DNA of 10,169 nt. It comes from an uncultured Ruminococcus sp. GTDB taxonomy: Bacteria > Bacillota > Clostridia > Oscillospirales > Acutalibacteraceae. The notes under the pieces were generated by a model, which was not told the origin of the DNA, did no database searches, and saw nothing but the letters and a program-made list of their open reading frames with translations. The stretch covers positions 1 through 10,169 of the forward strand of contig CACWNZ010000032.1 of assembly GCA_902762335.1 (NCBI GenBank), in the 5' to 3' direction. The position numbers and the translations under genes were made by a program. Position 1 is the first letter of the stretch; each line of letters starts with the position of its first letter. This document shows positions 1 to 5,739 of the stretch, piece after piece.

Positions 1-36
1 TGGTATCATACTTCAGGCCCGCGGCAACCGGCACGG

Positions 37-53
37 GCGGCGCCTTGCGCCGC
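37..53. repeat. GC-rich hairpin
   Basis: A perfect 7-bp inverted repeat, GCGGCGC and GCGCCGC, has a 3-base loop (ctt). Five T residues follow about ten bases later (60-64) on the + strand. It could be the terminator of a gene upstream of the window, but the T-run is not adjacent to the stem, so it may equally be one of the small repeat hairpins of this region. Confidence 0.4.
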
Positions 54-142
54 ATGGTACTTTTTCCGCCGCCGCAGCCCGTAGGGCTGCTTTCCGGCTG
101 TTTCTTCATAAACTTTGAGTTCTTCATTCTATCAAAGTTACC

Positions 143-191
143 GTGCCTGCTTTATCATAATGTGGAATTTGGAATTTGTAGTTTGGAATTA
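143..191 (+). repeat. Repeat A, left copy, running into a heptamer run
   Basis: Positions 143-172 match the reverse complement of 2859-2887 with only a few differences; the shared core is GTGCCTGC...ATCATAATGTGGA. The sequence then runs on as 7-base units: GGAATTT at 164-170 and 171-177, GTAGTTT at 178-184, GGAATTA at 185-191. It forms the outer part of the left flank of the three-gene cassette. Confidence 0.7.
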
Positions 192-238
192 TCTGGGCTT
201 CGTCACGCCTGCGGCGTGCCACTGTCTCGCCTGCCGGC

Positions 239-350
239 TCGGTCGGCGCTTCTGCTTCGCAGAGGTCTCCACCGAAGACCCGCGCCCCTAAAGGGGAGGC
301 TTAAAAGGCTCCCTCCGAGAGGGAGCTGTCAGCGAAGCTGACTGAGGGAG
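239..350 (-). repeat. Hairpin-chain repeat, copy 1 (inverted relative to copies 2 and 3)
   Basis: The reverse complement of this stretch aligns along its whole length with 9383-9500; the outermost ~49 bases differ at about one position. It consists of consecutive small hairpins: CTGC-ttc-GCAG, GGTCT...AGACC, CCCCT-aa-AGGGG, CTCCC...GGGAG and GTCAGC-gaa-GCTGAC. Several stems differ from the other copies by paired changes that keep the stem. It is probably a short non-coding, MITE-like or RNA-structured intergenic repeat. Confidence 0.75.
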
Positions 351-432
351 TGCCTTGCTGACAAGGGGAGTGCTTCGCAGAGAAAATCGTTCTTCTACAA
401 AAGCTTACTATAATGCCCGCAGGGCGACCATT

Positions 433-467
433 ATTATTCACTATTCATTATTCTTTATTCTTTATTA
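433..467. repeat. AT-rich heptamer array, left of cassette
   Basis: Five consecutive 7-base units are seen: ATTATTC, ACTATTC, ATTATTC, TTTATTC, TTTATTA. In reverse complement these are GAATAAT/GAATAGT, the same unit family as the array at 2657-2692 on the other side of the three-gene cassette. The array ends about 20 bases before the first start codon and so would lie in the leader of that gene if transcription begins upstream. Confidence 0.75.
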
Positions 468-487
468 TCTTCTTCCGGGTGAGTTAA

Positions 488-1237
488 ATGAAAAAACACA
501 CAACAAAAAAGAATAGATTGCCTCGCCCGCATATATTCGGGGCGCTGTGGTTTCTGTCGGCGGTGCTGGTCATTGCCTTTTCGGTGGCGCTGTTCACGTC
601 TTATGACAGCGTTACCAACGTGCTGTCGGCGGGGTCGCTGAATATTAGTCTTATCGAGGAAAAATACGACAGCGCGCCCGCTTCGGAGCGGGATAAGGTC
701 ATGCCGCGAAAGATCACGGCAAAGGACCCGAAGATAAAGAATACCGACAGAACTGACGCGTTTGTTTTCCTTGAGGTAAAGGTACCGACCGCGCTGATAA
801 CAGAGGTCGGGGACGACGGCACGAGAAAGCCCGAGACGTATCAGGAGCTGTTTTATCTTAAGACAAACGACGATACGAAGGACACCTCTACGACCCTCAA
901 TACTGCGCCCGCTTCGGCAGACGATAACGGCTATTGGATAGAGCTGCCCTCTTATGAAACGGGTACGGACTGCCGCGGCGAATACCGTACATACGTGTTC
1001 GGCTACAGTACCTATATAAAGACGGGGGAGAGCACCGAAACGCTGTTTGATTACGTTATGTTCAAGAACTTCGTGCGCTCACGGTACGTTGACGGCAGGG
1101 TGCTCGGAATAACCGTGAACGCCGTCGGCATACAGGCTCAGCACCTGCCCGATACGCTTGCCGATACGGGCAGCGGGAGAATGATACAGACAGAGGAAAC
1201 TCTTACACGCATTTACAGCTATGCACAGCGCAAATGA
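488..1237 (+). CDS. SipW-dependent-type (TasA/CalY-like) secreted protein 1
   Basis: A 249-residue protein with a basic N-terminus (about residues 1-15) and one hydrophobic segment (17-36). This runs into FTSYDSVTNVLSAGSLNISL, the layout at the N-terminus of TasA/CalY-type fibre proteins, whose signal peptides are removed by the dedicated signal peptidase SipW. No classical AxA site is visible. The mature part looks beta-rich. It shares blocks with the next gene: a NT...FVFLEVKVP block near residues 85-100, TYVFGYSTYIKTGESTETLF near 168-187 and VGIQ near 213-216. The start is supported by GGGTGAG at 477-483. It is the first gene of a three-gene operon, 28 bases before the second. Role inferred: a surface fibre or fibre-accessory subunit. 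The family is likely; the function is unproven. Confidence 0.75.
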   Translation: MKKHTTKKNRLPRPHIFGALWFLSAVLVIAFSVALFTSYDSVTNVLSAGSLNISLIEEKYDSAPASERDKVMPRKITAKDPKIKNTDRTDAFVFLEVKVPTALITEVGDDGTRKPETYQELFYLKTNDDTKDTSTTLNTAPASADDNGYWIELPSYETGTDCRGEYRTYVFGYSTYIKTGESTETLFDYVMFKNFVRSRYVDGRVLGITVNAVGIQAQHLPDTLADTGSGRMIQTEETLTRIYSYAQRK

Positions 1238-1265
1238 GCCATACTACAGAAAGGGGTGAGCCGAT

Positions 1266-2024
1266 ATGGATACCGCAAAAAAGAAAAAAAGAATAAAGAC
1301 GGCGGCGCTTCTTCTGCTCGCGCTCAGTCTTGCGGCTATGCTGACGGTCAGCCTGAGCCTGTCGTATCTTGTTGCGAACAGGTCTAAGGAGAACGTGTTT
1401 GTCATAGGCTCCGTCGGGCTCGAGCTTATCGAGAACGGCTTTCCCGAGGATAAGCAGTCGCGCACACTTGCGCCGGGGGACAGGGTAACAAAGCAGCCCT
1501 GCGTAATGAATACGGGCAGCAATGCCGAATATGTTTTTATCAGCGTTACGCTCCCGCTGTATGAAGTTATAACCGTTAATGATGAGCATAAGCTCAACGA
1601 GACTGAAAAAGTCAGACGCGAGATATTCAACCTGCTCAGCACCGATACTGACAAGCGCACGGTAAGCGCCCCTGCGGATTTCACTGTCAGTGATATAGGC
1701 GTTCTTGAATATTCCTCATCCTACGAGCTCGTCCGTGCAGATGAAGATCTTGAAAAAAATACGCATACCTATTATTTTGGCTATAAAAAGCTTCTGCAGC
1801 CGACAAACACGCCCACGGAAAAGCTCTTTGAGGAGCTTCAGCTCCGTTCGCTGCTTGAGGGAGAGGTACCCGCCGATGCAGAGAACACCGTCACCGTGAC
1901 GGCATACGGCATTCAGTCTGACGAGCTGCCCGACGAGCTTATGCCCGCCGATAAAAACGTTCCCTCAGTTGATGAGCTGTCGGCGATACTTGCGGTCTAT
2001 ATGAGACAGGAGGTGCAGCTCTGA
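1266..2024 (+). CDS. SipW-dependent-type (TasA/CalY-like) secreted protein 2
   Basis: A 252-residue paralogue of the preceding protein. A lysine-rich N-terminus (residues 2-11) precedes a hydrophobic segment (about 12-36), then VANRSKENVFVIGSVGLELI, again the TasA-like spacing from the membrane segment to a glycine before the first beta strand. Further blocks are LAPGDRVTKQPCVMNTG (68-84), EYVFISVTLP (88-97), TYYFGYKKLLQPTNTPTEKLF (168-188) and VTAYGIQSDELPDEL (211-225); they align with protein 1. AAGGGGTGAG at 1251-1260 is the likely ribosome site. The stop codon overlaps the next start by one base. Probably exported and either released after cleavage or membrane-anchored; a fibre-subunit role is inferred from family resemblance only. 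Confidence 0.75.
   Translation: MDTAKKKKRIKTAALLLLALSLAAMLTVSLSLSYLVANRSKENVFVIGSVGLELIENGFPEDKQSRTLAPGDRVTKQPCVMNTGSNAEYVFISVTLPLYEVITVNDEHKLNETEKVRREIFNLLSTDTDKRTVSAPADFTVSDIGVLEYSSSYELVRADEDLEKNTHTYYFGYKKLLQPTNTPTEKLFEELQLRSLLEGEVPADAENTVTVTAYGIQSDELPDELMPADKNVPSVDELSAILAVYMRQEVQL
2008..2015 (+). promoter_or_regulatory. Strong Shine-Dalgarno inside gene 2
   Basis: AGGAGGTG lies within the last codons of the second cassette gene, 8 bases before the ATG at 2024 that overlaps the TGA stop (TGATG). It supports that ATG as the start of the third gene and suggests translational coupling between the two. Confidence 0.85.
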
Positions 2025-2662
2025 TGACTAAGAAAAAGCTGTTCATACCCCTTCTGACGGTGCTTCTTGCGGTGCTGCTTTCGGCGGCGATAGCGGGCGC
2101 GTATTTTGCCGATGCGGGCAGCCGCGAGAATAAAGTCTACGTCGGAGATGACGTAATAGAAATATCCGAGGACTTCGAGCCGCCCGTAGAGCAGCAGACG
2201 GGCTCAAACCTCTACAAAAAGCAGGTCACGGTAGTAAATCACGGCACAACGCCCTGCTTTATAAGAGTCTATGCCGATTTCTCCGACAGCGGAACACGCT
2301 CCCGTTCGTCCCTCTCAAATGACGGCACACACTTCTACAAAGCCGAGCGCGACCTCACGGACAGCAGCACCTACGTAAGCAGTCTGACCGTTACCGCACC
2401 CGATTGGGAATTCGTCCCCGACAGCGACACGACCCCTCTTGCGGGCTTCTTCTATTACAAGATCCCGCTCATGCCGGAGCAGTCCACCTCATCTCTGTTT
2501 AAATACGTTTCCACACAGGTAAACGACCCCGACGAGATGATACAGTTCGACATAAACGTATATGCCGAGTCCTGTCAGGTCACTGACCTTCACGGCAATA
2601 CATACCTATCATACCGCCCTGCGTGGGAGGACTTTCTATCAAGAAGCGGAAGCAGAGAATAG
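2024..2662 (+). CDS. SipW-dependent-type (TasA/CalY-like) secreted protein 3
   Basis: A 212-residue protein with a basic start (MTKKK), a hydrophobic segment (about 6-26) and AGAYFADAGSRENKVYVGD at 24-42, the clearest TasA-like signal-peptide end of the three (compare the WAAF-ND junction of TasA). Cleavage after AGA is plausible. The mature part has VVNHGTTPCFIRVYADFS (70-87), a GFFYYKIPLMPEQSTSSLF block (141-159) that matches the FGY...TLF block of the two upstream proteins, and a C-terminal VYAESCQ...AWEDF (179-204). The latter recalls the AYAIQ...AW ending common in clostridial proteins of this type. It is more diverged and shorter than the other two and may be a different subunit of the same assembly. 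No SipW peptidase gene is present in the window. Confidence 0.78.
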   Translation: MTKKKLFIPLLTVLLAVLLSAAIAGAYFADAGSRENKVYVGDDVIEISEDFEPPVEQQTGSNLYKKQVTVVNHGTTPCFIRVYADFSDSGTRSRSSLSNDGTHFYKAERDLTDSSTYVSSLTVTAPDWEFVPDSDTTPLAGFFYYKIPLMPEQSTSSLFKYVSTQVNDPDEMIQFDINVYAESCQVTDLHGNTYLSYRPAWEDFLSRSGSRE

Positions 2663-2719
2663 TGAATAGTGAATAGTGGTTAGTGGTTAGTGGTGCGGAA
2701 GAAATGAATAATGAATAAT
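2657..2719. repeat. Heptamer arrays, right of cassette
   Basis: Three exact GAATAGT units (2657-2677) are followed by two GGTTAGT units (2678-2691). After a short gap come two GAATAAT units (2706-2719). The stop codon of the third cassette gene (2660-2662) lies inside the first unit. The same 7-base unit, inverted, forms the array at 433-467. Confidence 0.8.
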
Positions 2720-2724
2720 TGCGG

Positions 2725-2832
2725 TGAAACCCCTCAGTCACGGCTTTGCCGTGACAGCTCCCCTGAATGGGAGCCGAATAAAAGCCTCCACTTTAGGGGA
2801 GGTGCCGGGCATAGCGAGGCGGAGGGGTTTTC
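2725..2832 (+). repeat. Hairpin-chain repeat, copy 2, with terminal inverted repeats
   Basis: The first part (2729-2764) is identical over 36 bases to 9383-9418 and contains the hairpin GTCACGGC-ttt-GCCGTGAC. The second half diverges but keeps a CCTCC...GGAGG stem (2786-2802 region). The ends form an inverted repeat, TGAAACCCCTC at 2725-2735 and GAGGGGTTTTCA at 2821-2832, so the whole can fold into one long stem. The right end carries TTTT, so it may also serve as a terminator for the upstream operon. It is non-coding and MITE-like in shape. Confidence 0.7.
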
Positions 2833-2858
2833 ACTATGACTTTTGCACGGTCTGCATT

Positions 2859-2887
2859 CCAAAATCCACATTATGATAAGCAGGCAC
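2859..2887 (-). repeat. Repeat A, right copy (inverted)
   Basis: CCAAAATCCACATTATGATAAGCAGGCAC-type sequence is the reverse complement of 143-172 with a few differences. With the other repeats it forms the outer edge of the right flank of the three-gene cassette. The rest of 2663-3045 holds the other repeats and then the promoter region of the next gene. Confidence 0.7.
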
Positions 2888-2943
2888 CGGCGGCACTCCG
2901 CTTGGGTAAAACAGACAAATTTATAATATTTCTGTTCGGAATG

Positions 2944-2972
2944 TTGACAAATATATACAATGGTGGTATTAT
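2944..2972 (+). promoter_or_regulatory. Sigma-A-type promoter of the GH13 gene
   Basis: TTGACA (2944-2949) is a perfect -35 box. A 17-base spacer leads to TATTAT (2967-2972), preceded by TGG, giving an extended -10 (TGnTATTAT). Predicted start of transcription is about 2979, leaving a leader of roughly 67 bases before the ATG at 3046. Confidence 0.88.
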
Positions 2973-2978
2973 ATCATG

Positions 2979-2991
2979 GTGACAAAGTCAC
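2979..2991. promoter_or_regulatory. Palindrome at the predicted transcription start (operator candidate)
   Basis: GTGAC-aaa-GTCAC coincides with the predicted +1 of the promoter at 2944-2972, a classic place for a repressor to act. A second inverted repeat, CAGACC-atagc-GGTCTG, follows at 2997-3013. Either could be an operator or a leader hairpin. No match to the catabolite-control (cre) consensus was seen here. Confidence 0.45.
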
Positions 2992-3045
2992 AAGGACAGA
3001 CCATAGCGGTCTGAAGTAAGAGATAAAAAGGAGAACAAAAACAAG

Positions 3046-4359
3046 ATGAACACATGGGGTTATGAGGCAGTATTCTATCAGATCTATCCGCTGGGCTTTT
3101 GCGGGGCGCCGTTTGAAAATGACGGGGTGCAGGAGCACAGGATACTGAAGGTTATCGATTGGGTCGACCATATCGCGGAGCTGGGCTGCAATGCGGTATA
3201 TTTTTCGCCCGTATTCGAGTCTGATACACACGGATATAACACAAGGGACTACTGTAAGATAGACTGCCGTCTCGGTACGAACGAGGACTTCAAAAAGGTC
3301 TGCGATGCACTGCACGAAAAGGGGATAAAGGTCGTGCTCGACGGCGTTTTCAATCACGTCGGCAGGGGCTTCCCGCAGTTCAGGGACGTGCTTGAGAAAA
3401 GATGGGACTCACCCTATAAGGATTGGTTCAATATAAACTTCGACGGCAACAGCAATTATAACGACGGTCTGTGGTACGAGGGCTGGGAGGGTCACTACGA
3501 CCTTGTAAAGCTCAACCTTAAAAATCCCGCAGTCGTTGACCACCTTCTCGGCGCTGTCAAATTCTGGGTCGATGAGTTCGGCATTGACGGCATAAGGCTC
3601 GACGTTGCCTATTGTCTCGATTTCGACTTTCTCAGAAGGCTCAGGAGCTTTACCAACGGTCTTAAGGAGGACTTCTTCCTTATAGGCGAGCTGCTTCACG
3701 GGGATTATTCCCGCTGGGTAAACAACGATATGCTGCACTCGGCAACGAACTACGAATGCTATAAGGGTCTTTTCTCAAGCTTCAATTCCATGAATATGTT
3801 TGAGATCTGCCACTCGCTGAAAAACCGCTTCGGTCCCGAGCAGTGGTGTATGTACAGGGGACTTCACCTGCTTTGCTTTGCCGATAACCACGACGTAACG
3901 AGAGTGGCAAGCATATTGACTAACCCGAAGCACCTGCCCCTCGTATATACGATGCTCTTCGGTATGCCGGGAATACCCTGCGTTTACTACGGCAGCGAAT
4001 GGGGAGCAAAGGCGGAAAAGAAGGACGGCGACCCCGCTCTGAGACCCTGCTTTGAAAAGCCCGAGGAGAACGGGCTTACCGAGCATATCCGCAGACTCGC
4101 AAAGGCGCACAGGGAATGCAAGGCGCTGTGCTACGGCGATATAAAGATTCCCGTTCTCACAAACAAGCAGTGCGTCATTCAGCGCGATTTTGACGGTCAG
4201 AGGGTGTTCGTGGCTATCAATGCGGACGATCAGCCCTATACGGCGCACTTTGACGCGGGCTACGGTCTTGCGGACGACCTTGTAACGGGCAAGGTGCACG
4301 ATTTCGGCGGCGGCAGCGAGATCGAGCCGATGAGCAGTCATATCTGGGTATGCAAGTAA
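3046..4359 (+). CDS. GH13 alpha-amylase-family glycoside hydrolase, cytoplasmic
   Basis: A 437-residue (beta/alpha)8-barrel glycosidase with all four GH13 motifs: DGVFNH (99-104), GIRLD (182-186, nucleophile D186), the acid/base glutamate in GELLHG (E215) and FADNHD (278-283, transition-state aspartate D283). The GYNTRDY block (63-69) carries the conserved active-site Tyr. The protein begins directly with YEAVFYQIYP and has no signal peptide, so it probably acts on imported maltodextrins or related alpha-glucans in the cytoplasm. A short C-terminal beta domain (about 365-437) follows the barrel. There is no N-terminal starch-binding domain of the kind found in many neopullulanases and cyclomaltodextrinases. 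The exact GH13 subfamily and product cannot be read off. AAGGAG at 3028-3033 is the likely ribosome site, 12 bases from the ATG. It has its own strong promoter. Confidence 0.93.
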   Translation: MNTWGYEAVFYQIYPLGFCGAPFENDGVQEHRILKVIDWVDHIAELGCNAVYFSPVFESDTHGYNTRDYCKIDCRLGTNEDFKKVCDALHEKGIKVVLDGVFNHVGRGFPQFRDVLEKRWDSPYKDWFNINFDGNSNYNDGLWYEGWEGHYDLVKLNLKNPAVVDHLLGAVKFWVDEFGIDGIRLDVAYCLDFDFLRRLRSFTNGLKEDFFLIGELLHGDYSRWVNNDMLHSATNYECYKGLFSSFNSMNMFEICHSLKNRFGPEQWCMYRGLHLLCFADNHDVTRVASILTNPKHLPLVYTMLFGMPGIPCVYYGSEWGAKAEKKDGDPALRPCFEKPEENGLTEHIRRLAKAHRECKALCYGDIKIPVLTNKQCVIQRDFDGQRVFVAINADDQPYTAHFDAGYGLADDLVTGKVHDFGGGSEIEPMSSHIWVCK

Positions 4360-4438
4360 GAACATAAGTTCAGTACGGCAGGCAGGGCTGCGCATAAACG
4401 TAATCTGTATGCAGAATTAAAAATAGGGAGGTATTTTT

Positions 4439-5653
4439 ATGAAAAACAGAAAGAGATCAGTCAGCAGTATTATTTTTGTTATGGTTATCGTTGTAAGCCT
4501 GTTGGTTCCGGGACTGACTGTTTATGCAAGTCCTCCGGATCGTTACAAAATAGCTGCTCCCGATCTTGTTTCAGTCGGCGACGATATGTTCGCTTGTGAC
4601 AGAGATGCTTCAAATATGCTGGTAAAGCTCTATTCGTCAGGTGATCTCCGGAAGGTCTTACAGAAGATAGAGATAACATCAGAAATAATCGAACATAAGG
4701 GAAAGCTGTATTATACCGTAAAGTACATCGGCGGCAGGTATTTATATCTTCAATGCTATGACCCCGAAAACGCTTCCCGTTCCGACATTTCGGACAAGAT
4801 AACCGGCAATCTTATGGGCGTTACCGATTCGGGCTGTATTATAAGCAGCAACGGCAAATTCAGCCTGTACAGCAGCAAAGGCGCAAGGACTCTTATGAAG
4901 GGTACGGCGGGTATGAATTTTATAGCAGCAAATAACCGCTACGCCTTTTTTTCTAAGCTTGTATCAACGACCAAGCAGGGCGGCAGCTATAAGAAAAAGA
5001 TAAATATTTACAGGTACAGTACGTCAGATAACAAGCTTGCCAAAATAAAATATCTCACTTATACCTATCCCTCGGATAATAATACGATCGATCTTTCGGG
5101 ATACGTTTTCGATAATAACAATATTGTTTTTGGACTGAATTTCTATGCTGACAGATTTGCGGACGTATATTTTATGAATGCCAACGGCTCAAATATCAAA
5201 AAGCTCTGCGAACGTACGGGCTTAGTTCCTAATATCAGCAACAACTGCGTATATTTCAGTCAGGAAAACAACAGAACGGTCAGGGTCGATCAAAACGGCA
5301 AGGTAAAGACCCTTACGTCAAAGGACGGCGGCGTTATTATCGGACAAAACACAAAAAGTCAGTACGTAGTCCTCAGAAACAACAATACCGAAAACGCTGA
5401 GCTTTACATTTACAGTAGTCTTTCCAAAGCTCCGATACGTTCTCTTATCAAGCTTCCCGCAAATACTGTTCCCGGTAAGGTAAGCAACAAAAAAATAACC
5501 GTAAACGGCATGAGCGGAGATGTAGTGTTTATTACTGCAAGAATAGATACAGATACTCACGAATTTGTCGGAGATTACATAATAAACTCCAGAACAGGAA
5601 AAAGCACTCTTATTTCAAACTATACCAAGCTGAGGTTGTTAAGGGAATGGTGA
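4439..5653 (+). CDS. Secreted protein, probable beta-propeller (DUF5050/TolB-like)
   Basis: A 404-residue protein with a basic start and a hydrophobic signal peptide (about 11-30) ending LTVYA-SPP, a good type I cleavage site after residue 30. The mature protein shows repeated short beta-strand units such as KLYYTVKYIGG, DVYFMNANGSNIKKL and NCVYFSQ...TVRVDQNGKVKTL, each a 'visible state then value' strand pair. This pattern is typical of beta-propeller proteins of the DUF5050/TolB type. No catalytic motif, lipobox, cell-wall sorting signal or C-terminal membrane anchor is visible. AGGGAGGT at 4425-4432 gives a strong start. It lies 79 bases after the glycosidase gene with no clear terminator or promoter between, so co-transcription is possible. 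Its codons look more A/T-rich than those of its neighbours. Function unknown; secretion is well supported. Confidence 0.7.
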   Translation: MKNRKRSVSSIIFVMVIVVSLLVPGLTVYASPPDRYKIAAPDLVSVGDDMFACDRDASNMLVKLYSSGDLRKVLQKIEITSEIIEHKGKLYYTVKYIGGRYLYLQCYDPENASRSDISDKITGNLMGVTDSGCIISSNGKFSLYSSKGARTLMKGTAGMNFIAANNRYAFFSKLVSTTKQGGSYKKKINIYRYSTSDNKLAKIKYLTYTYPSDNNTIDLSGYVFDNNNIVFGLNFYADRFADVYFMNANGSNIKKLCERTGLVPNISNNCVYFSQENNRTVRVDQNGKVKTLTSKDGGVIIGQNTKSQYVVLRNNNTENAELYIYSSLSKAPIRSLIKLPANTVPGKVSNKKITVNGMSGDVVFITARIDTDTHEFVGDYIINSRTGKSTLISNYTKLRLLREW

Positions 5654-5684
5654 TCTCACGGGTATAAACCTGCTTTTGAAAAAA

Positions 5685-5720
5685 TATCCCTCTGTCGAAA
5701 CAGGCGGGGGGATAATTTTA
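5685..5720 (+). terminator. Terminator-like hairpin
   Basis: TATCCC (5685-5690) pairs with GGGATA (5709-5714). A nested stem, CTGT-cgaa-ACAG, lies between them, and ATTTTA follows. It lies just after the secreted propeller gene and just before the ribosome site of the next gene, so it could be a terminator or an attenuator-like leader structure. Confidence 0.5.
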
Positions 5721-5722
5721 TT

Positions 5723-5730
5723 AAAGGAGA
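5723..5730 (+). promoter_or_regulatory. Ribosome-binding site that fixes the hydrolase start
   Basis: AAAGGAGA ends directly next to an in-frame GTG at 5731 and 9 bases before the ATG at 5740. The spacing favours the ATG; the GTG is too close to be used. Confidence 0.85.
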
Positions 5731-5739
5731 GTGAACAGT

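Larger units (their letters stand above)
1..487. other. Intergenic region built of repeats
   Basis: No convincing gene is visible. The region holds a short GC-rich hairpin (37-53), a second one around 75-90, a heptamer run near 143-191, a hairpin chain (239-350) and an AT-rich heptamer array (433-467). A consensus TATAAT lies at 409-414, about 70 bases before the first gene, but no good -35 box sits 16-18 bases upstream of it, so it is only a weak promoter candidate. The upstream neighbour lies outside the window, so it is unknown whether the following operon starts here. Confidence 0.7.

Noticed and set aside
45..341. An open frame of 98 codons on the + strand
   Set aside because: It runs through the hairpin-chain and heptamer repeats, has no ribosome site, and its composition reflects the repeats; not a credible gene.
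409..414. TATAAT as promoter of the three-gene operon
   Set aside because: Perfect -10 hexamer, but no acceptable -35 box at 16-18 bases and no extended -10; kept only as a weak candidate.
433..467. Possible CRISPR or satellite array
   Set aside because: Units are only 7 bases, contiguous and without unique spacers; it is a simple tandem array.
1145..1170. LPDT in the C-terminal part of the first cassette protein as a sortase signal
   Set aside because: No hydrophobic segment and basic tail follow the motif in the sorting-signal arrangement, and the aligned position in the second protein reads LPDE.
3409..4395. Long open frames antisense to the GH13 gene
   Set aside because: They mirror the codon bias of the real gene on the + strand and have no family resemblance or ribosome sites.
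5731..5733. GTG as the start of the MBL hydrolase
   Set aside because: It abuts the Shine-Dalgarno sequence; the ATG at 5740 has correct spacing and gives the usual family N-terminus.
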